A DNA stretch of 64,000 nucleotides, taken from Phialocephala subalpina (Eukaryota > Ascomycota > Leotiomycetes > Helotiales > Mollisiaceae). The DNA is taken from NCBI GenBank assembly GCA_900073065.1, contig FJOG01000022.1, forward strand, positions 624,372 to 688,371. Direction: 5' to 3'. The notes under the pieces were generated by a model. The model searched no databases. It was not told where the DNA came from and saw only the letters and a list, made by a program, of their open reading frames with translations. Below, piece after piece: positions 35,152 through 46,094 of this stretch. Position 1 is the first letter of the stretch, and the number at the start of each line of letters is the position of its first letter. The position numbers and the translations under genes were made by a program.

Positions 35152-36555
35152 TTACAGATTTTCAACCGCTCGCCGCTGCCTCGTATGGAAGTTGGACAAC
35201 ACATAGACGTCTTCCGTTCCAGCATGTCGAGGATTAGCATGCATAAGCAGCTCCTTTAAGTCCGGATGTACTTGGATAACCGAATCCTGTAATACAAATT
35301 GCTGCTCCCACTGTGTCTCAAAAACAGCATCCTGCAGCCTTGTCTGAAACTGTACTTCATCCAACACCAGTCGTAGGATCTTTAAGCTCTCTCTGTCTTC
35401 TATGCCAAAAGCATCTCGGACATCGCAGTAGTATGCGATATACGTCGTAGACCGCTCAGGGATCACCACAACGCCACGCTCGGCGTACAGCTCTTGCAAT
35501 CCGATTTTCAATGCTTGGTAGTAGGCGTAGCTCACGTCTTTCTCGTAGTCAACGTCCACTTTCGCCCTACTCTTTTCGTTCAAGATTCCGAGGAAGCCGT
35601 ACAGCCTGTCCCGTGGATCCGAGCATTCCAGCTTGCGAAACTTGCGAATCAGTTGATAAAGGAGGTCTGCTATCGGTGATTGGTACGTCACAATCGCCTC
35701 TGTAGCTTTTTTCAAGTCTCTCTTCGTCTCATCCATCGTTCCGACAATGGTTCCTTGGGCCAAAGGATCTCGAAGCGGGCGAGGTACATAACGAAGGCGA
35801 TGTGTTGTGATGATTTCCGCAGGACTACTCAGTCTTGATGTGTAGTCCACGACTGTGCTGGGTCTCCCATTTGTGGCGACTCCTAGTTCATGTGAAGGAT
35901 GGGTACCAGACGTGCCTCCAAACAGCGAGAGAGGAAAGGTAAAAGGTCCGCACCAAACCGACATGCTCGACGCAAGCAAAACCTCCTGCACAATCCAAAT
36001 CCGGCTCCAAAACTTCTGATAGCTAAGATACTTGAACCCCGCCCATTCCTCTCCCGTCCAAGACGCACAATCCGACCTCGAAGTCTTGCTTAGAGCTCGA
36101 ACATTGCCAACCTGCTCCGAAACTGGAAGGCCAAGCCAAGCAATAACTTCGTCAGCATTGCGGTAAATGCGAGTCATTTCTCGGACCTGCGACTCTCGTT
36201 CACAGAGATCGAGTTGGTTGATACAAATAGCGTCGATGAAGAAGAGTCCGGTTTCGTGACGGGTTGTTGCTGTAGAGAGGAAGTCGAAGAGATTGCGCCG
36301 AATCAAGAAGGGTTGGGCGTTGATTTGAATCTTGCGAATGTTGGCCAGGGTGTGAGCGTGGCCCCAGGTGTAGGAGAGTGCTTTGTAGTTTGTTGATGGG
36401 AGATCTTCGAGAGACACTACTTCGAGAGAGTAGATTGGCGTTTGGCACGTTTGGTCATGCGAGATTCGTAGTAATCGGCATTGCTGTTTTGCGTCAATGG
36501 CGATGTATTTGAAGCCACCTTTGCGGTTCAGAGTCTTGTCGAGTTCTTCGTCCAT
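35152..36555 (-). CDS. HET-domain (heterokaryon incompatibility) protein
   Basis: Uninterrupted frame of 467 residues. The HET core is intact: YKALSYTWG at about 57-65, LFFIDAICINQ at about 104-114, IYRNADEVIAWLGLP near 130-144, and FWSRIWIVQEVLLA near 180-195. The C-terminal region has the frequent CSDPRDRLYGFLGI motif near 315-328. HET domains are related to TIR-like folds and drive incompatibility cell death when non-self is sensed, usually with a partner gene. No second recognition domain (NACHT, WD, ankyrin) is fused here, and its partner is unknown. The stop falls inside a good donor (GAAAATCT/GTAAGTC). Splicing to an AG at about 35108 would replace the last residue with about 20 basic residues, so the extreme C-terminus is uncertain. 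Confidence 0.92.
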   Translation of the reverse strand: MDEELDKTLNRKGGFKYIAIDAKQQCRLLRISHDQTCQTPIYSLEVVSLEDLPSTNYKALSYTWGHAHTLANIRKIQINAQPFLIRRNLFDFLSTATTRHETGLFFIDAICINQLDLCERESQVREMTRIYRNADEVIAWLGLPVSEQVGNVRALSKTSRSDCASWTGEEWAGFKYLSYQKFWSRIWIVQEVLLASSMSVWCGPFTFPLSLFGGTSGTHPSHELGVATNGRPSTVVDYTSRLSSPAEIITTHRLRYVPRPLRDPLAQGTIVGTMDETKRDLKKATEAIVTYQSPIADLLYQLIRKFRKLECSDPRDRLYGFLGILNEKSRAKVDVDYEKDVSYAYYQALKIGLQELYAERGVVVIPERSTTYIAYYCDVRDAFGIEDRESLKILRLVLDEVQFQTRLQDAVFETQWEQQFVLQDSVIQVHPDLKELLMHANPRHAGTEDVYVLSNFHTRQRRAVENL

Positions 36556-37202
36556 AATAGCAATAAGGGGTCTGGAATCGATGTCGGGTGGAGCATGTCT
36601 CGGAGATTTTCCTTCATTATGAAGAATATTCTATGTGTTGTACAAACATGAGGGCAGTGCTGTCTTTATGCTGTTGCCTATACTGCGGTATCTAATCAAC
36701 CTGCTCCAATCACAGCTCTAAGATCGTGTCCATGGCGCAGTTCCGGATAAAAGCAGCAGGCACACGTGACAAAGCAGGGATCGACGGCTCCTTCCCTATT
36801 CGCTGGCCTGCTTGTTGTACAGTACAAGTTGCTCTCTTCGGAATGAGAAGCAAGAGCAAGTAGCGAGAGAGGCACTTGCCACATCTGTTGCTGAGAAGTG
36901 TAGATATCGTGAATTAGAACGAGGATCAAAGCCGATTGGATAAACTTGAAGAGCATACGAAGGGCGAGAAATCAGAAAGACATCAGATTGAAAATACGAC
37001 AGAGTAACTTGAGAGCACCTTCTCAATTTCGATATCACTCCAATTTAGCCCACCGAACAAAACGCTGAAACACCAAGTCTGCCTGGATCAGACTCTATAG
37101 TGACCCGCCCAAAGGCAAATTCCGACCCACCTTCTCCAACCAAACTCCACCCCCTCAAAACTAGATATTCTCCCTAAGTCCTAACCTTCCCCAAAGCCAG
37201 CA
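36556..37202. other. Intergenic region
   Basis: This is the upstream region of the HET gene and the 3' region of the CFEM receptor gene. One CACACGTGAC site lies at about 36761. No gene is seen. Confidence 0.5.
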
Positions 37203-39430
37203 TCAAATCGCCAAAACAAACCGATCATTCAAATTCTCCTTACTCCCCGTCTCCATTAGCTCCCCAATCGTACTAACTTCACTCTCCGCCCTCCGACTCG
37301 CTACCCTCTGCATCTCATACTCAACCATACACTCCGTTGTAACTCTGATCTGTCCCTTCCCATCCCCTCCACCTTTCCCTTGCCCGCTTCTTTCCATCAC
37401 ACCTCCCTTATTGTCTTCTCCAGCTACGTTTCGTCCTTCAATATCTTCCTCATCGCTCAATCTTTCACTGTATCGACTCGCTCTCTCGGCTCGAATCCAA
37501 CTCGAGACTTTCGCTTCAGAGGAATTGGTATGGAGATGTCTAGATGATGAAGGTGTTGTTTGAGAGTTTTTGGTGGAGGGGAAGAGCGATGGGGTGTATT
37601 TTAGAATGAGGGGGCGGATACACATTAGGCAGGCGCAAATGACGGCAGTATATGTCTCGATCTCGGACCAAATGACTACATCGACGTTGAACCCTGGGAG
37701 GCGTATCGTCAGTGAATGTAGAGGAAGATTTGATAAAGGTGAGAGTAGGTCACGGAGGTTGAAGGCATGAATGAGATTAGAGCCAAGTGGGGGGAGGCGG
37801 GGACTTGGCTCGCACCCAAGGCGGCAGCTCCCGAGAGTCGAATGCCTCCAATTATCCGTAAAAGCTTATATCGGCGGGGAAGGAGAAGATAGGCTTACAA
37901 GTAGAGTCAATCCTCGTTCCGTAACCGATTACGAACTTTAATCTGATCATACTGATAAGACAAGCACTAGAGTTTTGACGCCCACGTTAGCACGGTTTCG
38001 TATTCTGCACTGTCGCATCCTAAAACACTCATTCGAACAACCACAGGCAAGAGGATAACAACCTTGAAGAAAGTGCCGCACACGAAAATTAAACATAAAA
38101 ATAAGGTTACGAAGGGCCGATTAAAAAGTATTAAGCCTCGCACGTGATTTTCCCTGCCAAAAATCAAGTATTTGAGAGAGGAAAACTCGGACTATGGCTT
38201 AATACTTTTTAATCGGCCCTTCGTACGGCGGAACTAAACTCACAAAGATCCAAGCGCGGACATGAGAATCAACGCAATTCGTTTTCGCAGTCCGAGATTG
38301 AGGCCTTTGAGTTCGTATATGGGGAGCAGCATGATAACGATATCTTCGAAGATTGAGAAGCCGGCTCCCATGTATGCGAGTACAGGGAGGTTTACGCATC
38401 GTTTATCAGTGATGAAAGGGTCCCAAAATGATGGGACGGGAACGCATTGAAAAGCAACTGCGAATAAGAATCCGAGGGTGTGGCAGGCTTGCCAGGTCAG
38501 AGCGGCGTAGGGCTTTCTCCTGAATTCGGGTGTGGGGAAGATGCGGAGGTAGAGAAGGAGGATCGAGAATTTAGGGATGTTCTGGACGAGGACGTAGAAG
38601 ATATTGGCGACGTAGAATAGCTACAGATGTTCATTAGACCGGCAGTGACTGAGTGAAAGTGGTGAAGAGTACCTTTTCGAGCATCGGAATGTTTGCAGGT
38701 GGCACATCATAGAAGTGTGTTCCAAAACCGTGATGAGATACTGCGGAGTTTGATATTCGGTGACAGCAATGGTTGGGCAGATAACTTGCTTACGGTACAT
38801 TGGAAGAATGGTGTTCGGCACTATGAAGACCTGTGAATGTTATGTCAGTTGACATGCTACAGCAAGGAATCTGTGACGCTGAATCTACGACTCACTGTTG
38901 CAAGCAAAATGGCCCAATCGTCCCACCAAAGCTTCTTCGTAATATGTATCCTGGTGATGAACCTCAATGCAACAATTGGAAACGTGAAAACGGCGATAAT
39001 GATCGACGCTCGCACACTTCTATCGCCTTGCCAAGGCTGAGGAACGCCGTTGCATATTTCGGTTTGCGTGATAGTGGTGGAAACTGGGATAACTTTAGCT
39101 TTGAAGTTCCAGAGCAAGTGAGGACCTCGTACTGATTTGATCACTGACGTTGCAAGAACTCAAGACACATGCACCAATTTGATATTGGAGTGTATCATTT
39201 GTACACATGCAGTTGCGTAAATCTGAGAGTCCACAGTTTGCGATGGGGAGATACTTTGCGGAGCATTCGGCCTGGCAACCGTTAGCTACACAGCAAAAGA
39301 AGTCAAATCGAAGACTTACAGAGCATGCCGGATACGATAGTAGTATCTCCGTGAGGTCTTGTTGAGCCAGAGTCGCAAATGAGAACATAGCAAGTGAGAA
39401 TATAATGAGGAGCAACATTCCGACTTGCAT
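37203..39430 (-). CDS. CFEM-domain seven-transmembrane receptor (Pth11-like)
   Basis: Eight exons on the minus strand: 39430-39320, 39271-39133, 39083-38896, 38830-38794, 38740-38673, 38620-38244, 37966-37899 and 37693-37203. All phases agree and give 492 residues. The start at 39430 begins a signal peptide (MQVGMLLLIIFSLAMFSFATLA); an in-frame Met lies upstream at 39508. The CFEM domain follows with eight cysteines (YPACSAEC...NC...NCMC...AC...SSC, then 16 residues to EIC), which also decided the second intron. The membrane part carries family marks: LWWDDWAILLA, LPVLAYMGAGFSIFEDIVIMLLPI, LILMSALGSFACLISMIRLK and NVDVVIWSEIE. The C-terminal tail is long, polar and cytosolic. Relatives such as Magnaporthe Pth11 sense surfaces and host cues. 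Intron 6 (277 bases) contains a MITE. Confidence 0.92.
38110..38223. mobile_element. 114-bp MITE in an intron of the CFEM receptor gene
   Basis: A perfect 28-bp terminal inverted repeat (CGAAGGGCCGATTAAAAAGT... and its complement) encloses about 58 bases. Both ends abut TA (38108-38109 and 38224-38225), which are probably the target duplication. It lies wholly inside intron 6 of the receptor gene and accounts for that intron being about five times longer than its neighbours. The perfect arms suggest a young insertion without RIP damage. Confidence 0.85.
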
Positions 39431-42137
39431 GCCGACTTTAAGTGAACCTTTCCAACATGAAGGGTTCAGGTTCTTAAAAACTGTTAGACAAGAAGTGCCG
39501 CGAGGCACGGCTCGTAAAGTTGTCAGGACGCTGGAGAAAAAGTAAGTGCAGCCACAAAAGCTGGAGACGGTGTCAAAATTTCCGAGAAAGTCAAGCTAGC
39601 TCGATGCCACGAGGGCAAAACACATGAAGACCCCTCATCTGGCACGGACCCGAGCGAGGCCTTGCTACTATTGAAAGAAATAGCACGGCACCAATGATGG
39701 AAGCGTTCCTGGCGAATAAACAACTCAAACAATTAGATGCATTACTTTGTTAGATCTGGGGTCAGTCGATGGTTGGACGGGGAAAGCCTCAAAGATCGTC
39801 ATTGGGGCGGGAAGTGGACGCAGCACCGAGCGGAAAATAACTTTCTGTCCAAGCCCAACAGTCTGGAGAAGTTCGGCGAGGGAACCGACCGTTTCTGCCG
39901 GTCTGCCACAATGTTCCCTGAACTGGGTCACCATTGATCTGCCGTTCCTGGATTCCTGATCGCCAATTGGCCACATGCAAGCGATACACCGGTTTCTCGG
40001 CTGTCATCCGAGGGCTTTCGTCTAATGTTGGATCTCGTGTCGTTTGCGAAAGCTAATTTCCAGGAGGATTCTGATGTCGCACGGACAATCATCCCTGGGG
40101 TAATTGGCTACGAGTCCGTGCTCAAGTAACTCTGTTTCGTGAGCATTGAGAAGCATTGTTGAAGCAGGGGCTTGCCCGAGTGCGAGTGCGAGAATTGCAA
40201 GGGAATGGAAAAAGAACGTTTGCTGATCTGATAACTTCAATGGTCCGCGTTGGATAAAGTGTTGCTTTTTGACGTTGGTTTTTGCTTTTGGCGGCTCACA
40301 GACCCCCGGGTCGTCAGCCACCATGCGATCCATGGGAAACTCGGGGCTTGAAACTTTACGGCTCAATTATCATGAGTGCCAGTCCAGTCCCGAAGCCCTG
40401 CGGTTCATTCAAGTTGTGATAAGTCCAGTAAATGTTGAAAAGCACATTCTTCAACCAGACGGATTAAGACTTGAATACAGACCCGACTCCCAGAGTTTGT
40501 TCTTATGCCAAACATATATCCTTTTCCTACTTCGGTCCATGGTTGGTGTCATGCAATGGATTATCGTTGACGAGAGTTCGAGAGAAAACTACTCAAAACA
40601 CACAGCGCAGAAAACAGAATCGCATGATTGCACTGTATTTCATACCCTTGTGCGGTGCAGATCTCTTCACTTGGAGTAACTGTTGGTCAGACACCAATGA
40701 GAGACCCACATCTATATCCGGAGAGCATGGGACACGATATCGCAAACAACGATGAGAGTCCATGCATTTTGAGGGATGCTTGCGAATACCAGTATCTCAG
40801 TTCCAACTTTGGGTGATCAGTGGTAACCAGATTCTGGGGGTCTTTGCACACTTTGCAGCATCAGCAGAGATTGTGAAATGACGTTAGTTGTTAATTGGAA
40901 GAAGGAGCATTTCGTGCTCAACGCAAACAAGCAATTCTACTCTGCGACCTGTCCCGCTGTCAACGTTGCACTACGACTAGTCATGCTTGAGGACTTGAAG
41001 TGGTGTCGAAGAGTCATTTTGGTTGTACAAGATCCAATTTAGAAGTCTAGTAGAATGCGTCCTGTGACACGCTGCGTGGTTCGCAGCAACCTACGGAGAT
41101 ACGCCGAACAGTGTATCGCGATTGAGGAAAACTCGCAAGGGTCTTGTTCCAGATGCCGCTCCCGTTGCGATAGTAAATTCGTCAATCAATTATTGCTTGT
41201 GTGGTGTAAATCTGGCATTTCCGGCGCACCTCTTGCCCGATTTCGAGGCAGGGCCGACGATGACGATGCTCCTGAACTGAATGGGAACAGTGCCGCAACC
41301 AATAGCTTGGTGATGATGATACGGCTTTGAAGCCTGTGGAGGATCGCCCTCAGGACTCGTCTGGATCGATGTAGCTCCCACATATGCAATCAACGCTGTT
41401 CGACAGATTGGCGATAATGTCCTTGGAAAGACGTTGGGATATGCTATTGAGAGGTCCGCGTAGAAAATAAGATGCAGTCAAGGAAGAAGTTCTGATACCG
41501 GAACTTTTCCAGCTCTCGGAGCATCGCACAGTCCAAGAACCCAAGACTCCCAATGACCTTCTGCCATCGCACATGTGAAGATAGCCGTCCCTTGTAAACA
41601 GTTCGAAAGCATATAAGCGGAGGTTCCTAAAGGATCGACTGAGACTTGGCAAAAATTCCACCGAGTATCTGGAAATGGGAGGGTCAATTGGTGTAGTCTG
41701 CGCTGTCGGGGTTATGCTTAAGAGGCATATAACCGTAGTGAACTACTCACTCTGTCAGTATTCTTATTGGTGAACGCCAGCTTCGTGGGTATTTTTTGAT
41801 TCCATGCCACGTTGATTGAAATAAGCGTAGAGGTCTATCCACGGGTATGCTTCGACCTCCAATTGCGTGTCCGTCGAGTGTTCGGATTCCTCGAGATCGT
41901 TTGGTTCTCGTATTGATATGCCATGACAATAACAGAGGCCTTCAATTTGGATAGGTGAGTAGGTGAACGCGTTGGAGTGGTAATTGGATTTTAAAGGTTT
42001 GTTCTTCACTTCGCGACGAGCCTTGAGCAGGCAGAAACTAGGCGGTGAGTCACGTGTGACGAGCTGACTTCACCTCCTTCCTCAACCCTCGTTTCTTCAC
42101 CATCCGCGACTTCACCTCCTAGCACATATCTCTCGAG
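39431..42137. other. Gene-poor intergenic region
   Basis: No supported gene in 2.7 kb. Minus-strand frames at 41764-42009 and 41478-41687 have a protein-like look and a possible donor/acceptor pair between them, but the phases do not join, so they may be remnants of one small gene. Two CACGTG-type sites lie near 42050 in the promoter region of the next gene. Confidence 0.4.
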
Positions 42138-43193
42138 ATGGATAGACTCTCAGTTCATGATCGTTTATATCGCCGGCACCCACCTATCAGCAACATGGCT
42201 CTGAGACGCTTCAAAGGTCCGAGCCCTAAATTCCACGTCTTCACCCAGCTCCCGAAGGAACTTCGCGTTCTTATCTGGGAAGCTGCAATGCCAGATCCTC
42301 GAGTCATACATCTCCGATATCAAGGCGACAGAGGCCTAAAGTCTCGTACCCCAGTTCCTACTCTGCTCTTTGTCTGCCGAGAGTCCTTTGAAGTCATGTC
42401 AAGATACTATACGAAATCCTTCGGGACGGTCCTCTGGTCTGCAAGCACATGGTTCAACTTTCAAAAGGACACCTTGTACATTGACAATCAGCTTAAGAAA
42501 CACCTGCCATACTTGTACCTTGACACGATTCATGTCCAGAATCTTGCCATATATTCCGAAGCGTCACGTACGGAAGGTCTCTACCGATGGGGAGACCACC
42601 ATATGCCTATGGAGCTTTTGCTACACAAGGCTCTCAGACTTTTCCCAAATGTCCAGAAACTCACCATCATTACCTTTCAGTATCTCGACCATAAAGGTCT
42701 TGACATCATATTCAAGGAGCCATTCCTTCTCCTTCCCATCACGGCGCAGCAACGGCTTGATGAAGCAAGGAAATACCGCGGCCCATACGTCAACATCCGC
42801 TGTCGCGACATTGCTAGAGATGATAGAGATGGTTCCGGAAATTTTCGACCTGTCGACGTAGGGCAAATGGAGGCACTCAAAACCACTCCCGAAAAAAATA
42901 ATCGTCCAGAGCTCAACGAAACCCAGTTCGAGACGGTGAGGGCGATACTCAATAGAAGAAAGCCCTCACCCCTCAGATTTGAGAGGCTAGAGAAACTAGA
43001 GAGGTTGAGGGTAAGCCTCACTGCCAGCGACCGTCAAGCATGGACGATACCTAAGGAGATCAAGGTCCGGATCGCTACAGATTCCAAAGGGTCGAAAGAG
43101 CTGAACAAACGTGGAGAACACATGATGCAGTGCGGGATCGTTTCTGGAGACAGGCATGCGTATACCAAAACGGAAGAGGTGGCCGTGGAATGA
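42138..43193 (+). CDS. 2EXR-domain protein
   Basis: Single exon, 351 residues. The 2EXR signature starts at about residue 34 (FHVFTQLPKELRVLIWEAAMPDPRVIHL) and continues with PTLLFVCRESFEVMSRYYTKSF and FQKDTLYIDN to about residue 125. This F-box-like fungal domain is expanded in Leotiomycetes and Sordariomycetes; its biochemical role is unknown. The rest is helical and polar without recognised motifs, and there is no signal peptide. It lies between a long empty region and a charged protein gene, with no sign of co-regulation. Confidence 0.9.
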   Translation: MDRLSVHDRLYRRHPPISNMALRRFKGPSPKFHVFTQLPKELRVLIWEAAMPDPRVIHLRYQGDRGLKSRTPVPTLLFVCRESFEVMSRYYTKSFGTVLWSASTWFNFQKDTLYIDNQLKKHLPYLYLDTIHVQNLAIYSEASRTEGLYRWGDHHMPMELLLHKALRLFPNVQKLTIITFQYLDHKGLDIIFKEPFLLLPITAQQRLDEARKYRGPYVNIRCRDIARDDRDGSGNFRPVDVGQMEALKTTPEKNNRPELNETQFETVRAILNRRKPSPLRFERLEKLERLRVSLTASDRQAWTIPKEIKVRIATDSKGSKELNKRGEHMMQCGIVSGDRHAYTKTEEVAVE

Positions 43194-43599
43194 TGGATAA
43201 TCGATGGCAAATTGTCAACTCAACAGCTCTGGCTGTCAGAATCTCGGAAATTTCGTTGTCCACTGTCAATTGTTCGATGCAGGCCTACACACAAGTCTAC
43301 TTCTGTCTCAAAGTTGAGACGAAAGAGGGTTAGTCATCTCCCCTTATGAGGCTAGAACCAATCAAGGGTAGTGCGAAAAGAAGGCTACCTGAGCGAATGC
43401 TTGCCGTTCATGCTCGAGATTGAAGCTATTCTCGGCATCTTAGTCGGAAGCTACCAAGCCTTTAAAAATTGTTGTATGAAGCGCGCGCCCTGATGATCCA
43501 TTGCGCAACTGCAACGCATTGCCACTATCGCGAAATACTCTGGCAACCAACGAGTTCTTCGCGCCAATTGTACCTCCAGAATCTTGATACATTTTCGCG
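43194..43599. other. Intergenic region
   Basis: About 400 bases between two genes on the same strand: 3' region of the 2EXR gene and promoter of the next. Nothing else is seen. Confidence 0.5.
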
Positions 43600-45103
43600 A
43601 TGCATCGCTCGCGAGGTCGAAATGACTTCTTCCGTAAGAACCTTTGCGCTTCTTGATATTGTCTCCAAGACTAACGTCTCCAGCATCTTTGCTCCTCGGT
43701 GGACGTAGTCTTGAGAAAGGACTCGAAACTCGCATCGCTTGGAGAGAAGCCGAAATTATCACTCTGAACAAGCTATGCCGAGGGTTCCACCCGGATCATC
43801 TCGAGTTACAGGTTAGACGGGAGCTTTCCAGGAGTAGTACTTCAAGCTATAGATACCTCTTCCTGGATTCGGCTTTGCGTATCCTCACCAACATGCGCCG
43901 GTCCAACCAGTTCGGAGGCTTGCCTACTCTTGCAGAGTATGAGAGAATCATTGTCATTCGACCACGCCGTCGGAGCTTTGAAATGATGATGTATGAGCGA
44001 TTCACTGATCCTGCGGTTGTACGCCAGTATGGAGGGGATTATGGGATGTCCCTCGAAGCTGGTAAGCCAGTTGACACCTCTCATTCACTGAGATCTAACA
44101 TTCCGCCAGATAGAGCTGGATCCCTTGACAGAGAATATGAAGCTACTCTGCAAGAAATTCGTGAGCAAGAGCACAAACGAGTTGAGGAGCAATATCGAGG
44201 TAAGTGTAGCGCTTTTTCGATACAATTTACTCTATGCTAATATGATCTACAGCAAACGAGGAGGAGCTTCGGGCTGAGTTGGCCGACGCTAAATTCCGTG
44301 CTGAATCTGCTGAAGCTCGACTTGACATCCAGCAACAACGATTAGGCTCGCAACCGAGACAACCTGCCAATCCTACCCATCAGAACTATATTCGAGATAC
44401 ACCGCCACAAGACAGAAACTACCAACGCGACCGCAGTCGATACGCGCCTACTGAAGGAGGACGCAGTCTCCGCCCGGATGATATGCGAAGCGAACGCTCC
44501 TTCCGTCCCGGCTTCGATGACCAAGGTATGCCCGAGAGCAAATCTCGAGAGGTTCCCAACCAACCGCCAGACGAACGTCGTATGTCCGAATTCCGCTATA
44601 TCGATGGCCCACGCCCGAACAGAGATCGAGCCGTTCCTCCAACTTCGTACTCAAGATACGACCGGACTCAGGCTCAGAATGGCCGTCGCTGTGTCCCCAA
44701 GAATCCCGAAATGCATATTCTCGGTCAGCAGCTTGCTATTCGTGAAAAAAATCCTCGCAATCGAGAAGGTCCACGCCGTCAGGACCACGATGGCAGATCT
44801 GCCAGCGGCGTGCCCACTCGACGTGAGCATCGACTAGATGGTCCCCGTGATGAGCAACCTAGGGATGATGGACAACGTCGTCGAGACCGTGAAGATCGAT
44901 CAATTATCAGCTCTTCTACTTCACCTACAGAGTCTTCTCGCCATGAGCACCGTCCTAGCGGTCCCCGCGTCGAGAACCGCACAGCCAGTGGTCAATATCC
45001 TCGAGACCGTGATGACCGCTCCGAAATAGCCTCCTCTACTCGTCGTCCTGAAGACCGCCGTGAAGGTCCCAGTGACCGGTACCGCGAACGTGTGAGAGCC
45101 TAG
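43600..45103 (+). CDS. Charged Arg/Asp-rich protein, possibly truncated by a stop codon
   Basis: Three exons: 43600-43633, 43684-44199 and 44253-45103, giving 466 residues. The first intron has GTAAGA, a GACTAAC branch and CCAG; the second begins GTAAGT and ends TACAG. Both keep frame and yield MHRSRGRNDFFPSLLLGG at the start; the short first exon is an inference. Residues about 10-180 look globular and helical (ITLNKLCRGFHPDHLELQVRRELS). A coiled-coil-like stretch follows (LDREYEATLQEIREQEHKRVEEQYRANEEELRAEL), then a long disordered R/D/P/S-rich tail with repeated SSTxxPxxxRxE units. After the TAG stop the same frame stays open for 68 codons with another copy of the SSTRRPE unit, which suggests a recent premature stop. 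Function unknown. Confidence 0.7.
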
Positions 45104-46094
45104 CGTCGGAACTGTGAAGACGACTCCGAATTGGGCTCTTCAACTCGTCGTCCAGAGCCTCGTCGTCTTGTCCGCCGCACCGATGTTCCTCACTACCACC
45201 ACACGCGACTGGATCTCAGAGTTCGCAGAGATGATGGGCCAGTACGTGGTTATGCCGAGACCCTACCGTCAACTACCGAGAGCAGCTACACGCATCGCGG
45301 TTGCGGGTGAGAGCTACAGAGTTCTCGATCATATTTGTTCATGGACTCCTTGGTTTGTTTGGCGCTTTGGTCTATTGGAGGGCGCGAGGATTGGGTGATT
45401 GGTTCTTTTGCCTTAAGAGACGTTTGTGGGAAAGTTTTCTCTCTGTTTGGTTGGGCGCAACAAAGAAACGCATGATATTTCTCAGTACATTAACTCGAAC
45501 ATCGTCTTCGGAGCCAGGGGCCTTCCCTCCATTTAAGAGGCACGGTCATTATAGCAGGATCAGTCGTTAAGCGTTGAGCACGGGAAGGAAAGGAAAAGAA
45601 CACTTACTCACTCACAACCAAATCCAAACTTTATCAAGTTGACGACAAACTCTGACCGATCACCAACATGCCAGAAATCCTGGAATCGTAGTTACGGGAG
45701 GTTTCGATGTAATAAGTTCCCTAATGTCTCGAACCTTTCCCGGATATTGGAAATTGCTCTGGGACAATATGACAATTACTAAGGACAATAGTCACGGAGG
45801 GGACTTGATGTTAATGTGTAAAGGTTTCTTTCTTTACGGGTACTTAATAATGTGTCACATGCACTTCTAACTCTAAATTTCATGCCTTATCTCTGCTCTC
45901 TTCCCCCTTCTGTTAACAGCCCCGTCTCTTACGCTCTGGTTCCTCATCTCCTATCCCTCTTCATAAACTTCGGCCTTTCTACTCCACCCAGCACACATCA
46001 CCACAAACTCTCACTAATATCTCAAATCTCAAACAAACATGCATTAAACTACTATCCACTCACTCACCGCCTACCCAACTCCCAATCTATTACA
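45104..46094. other. Intergenic region
   Basis: The first 207 bases continue the frame of the previous gene to a TGA at 45308-45310. The rest holds no supported gene. Confidence 0.5.

Noticed and set aside
41478..42009. Possible two-exon small secreted protein on the minus strand
   Set aside because: A GTGAGT donor near 41750 and a TTTCCAG acceptor near 41670 exist, but their phases do not join any open pair of frames; no signal peptide.
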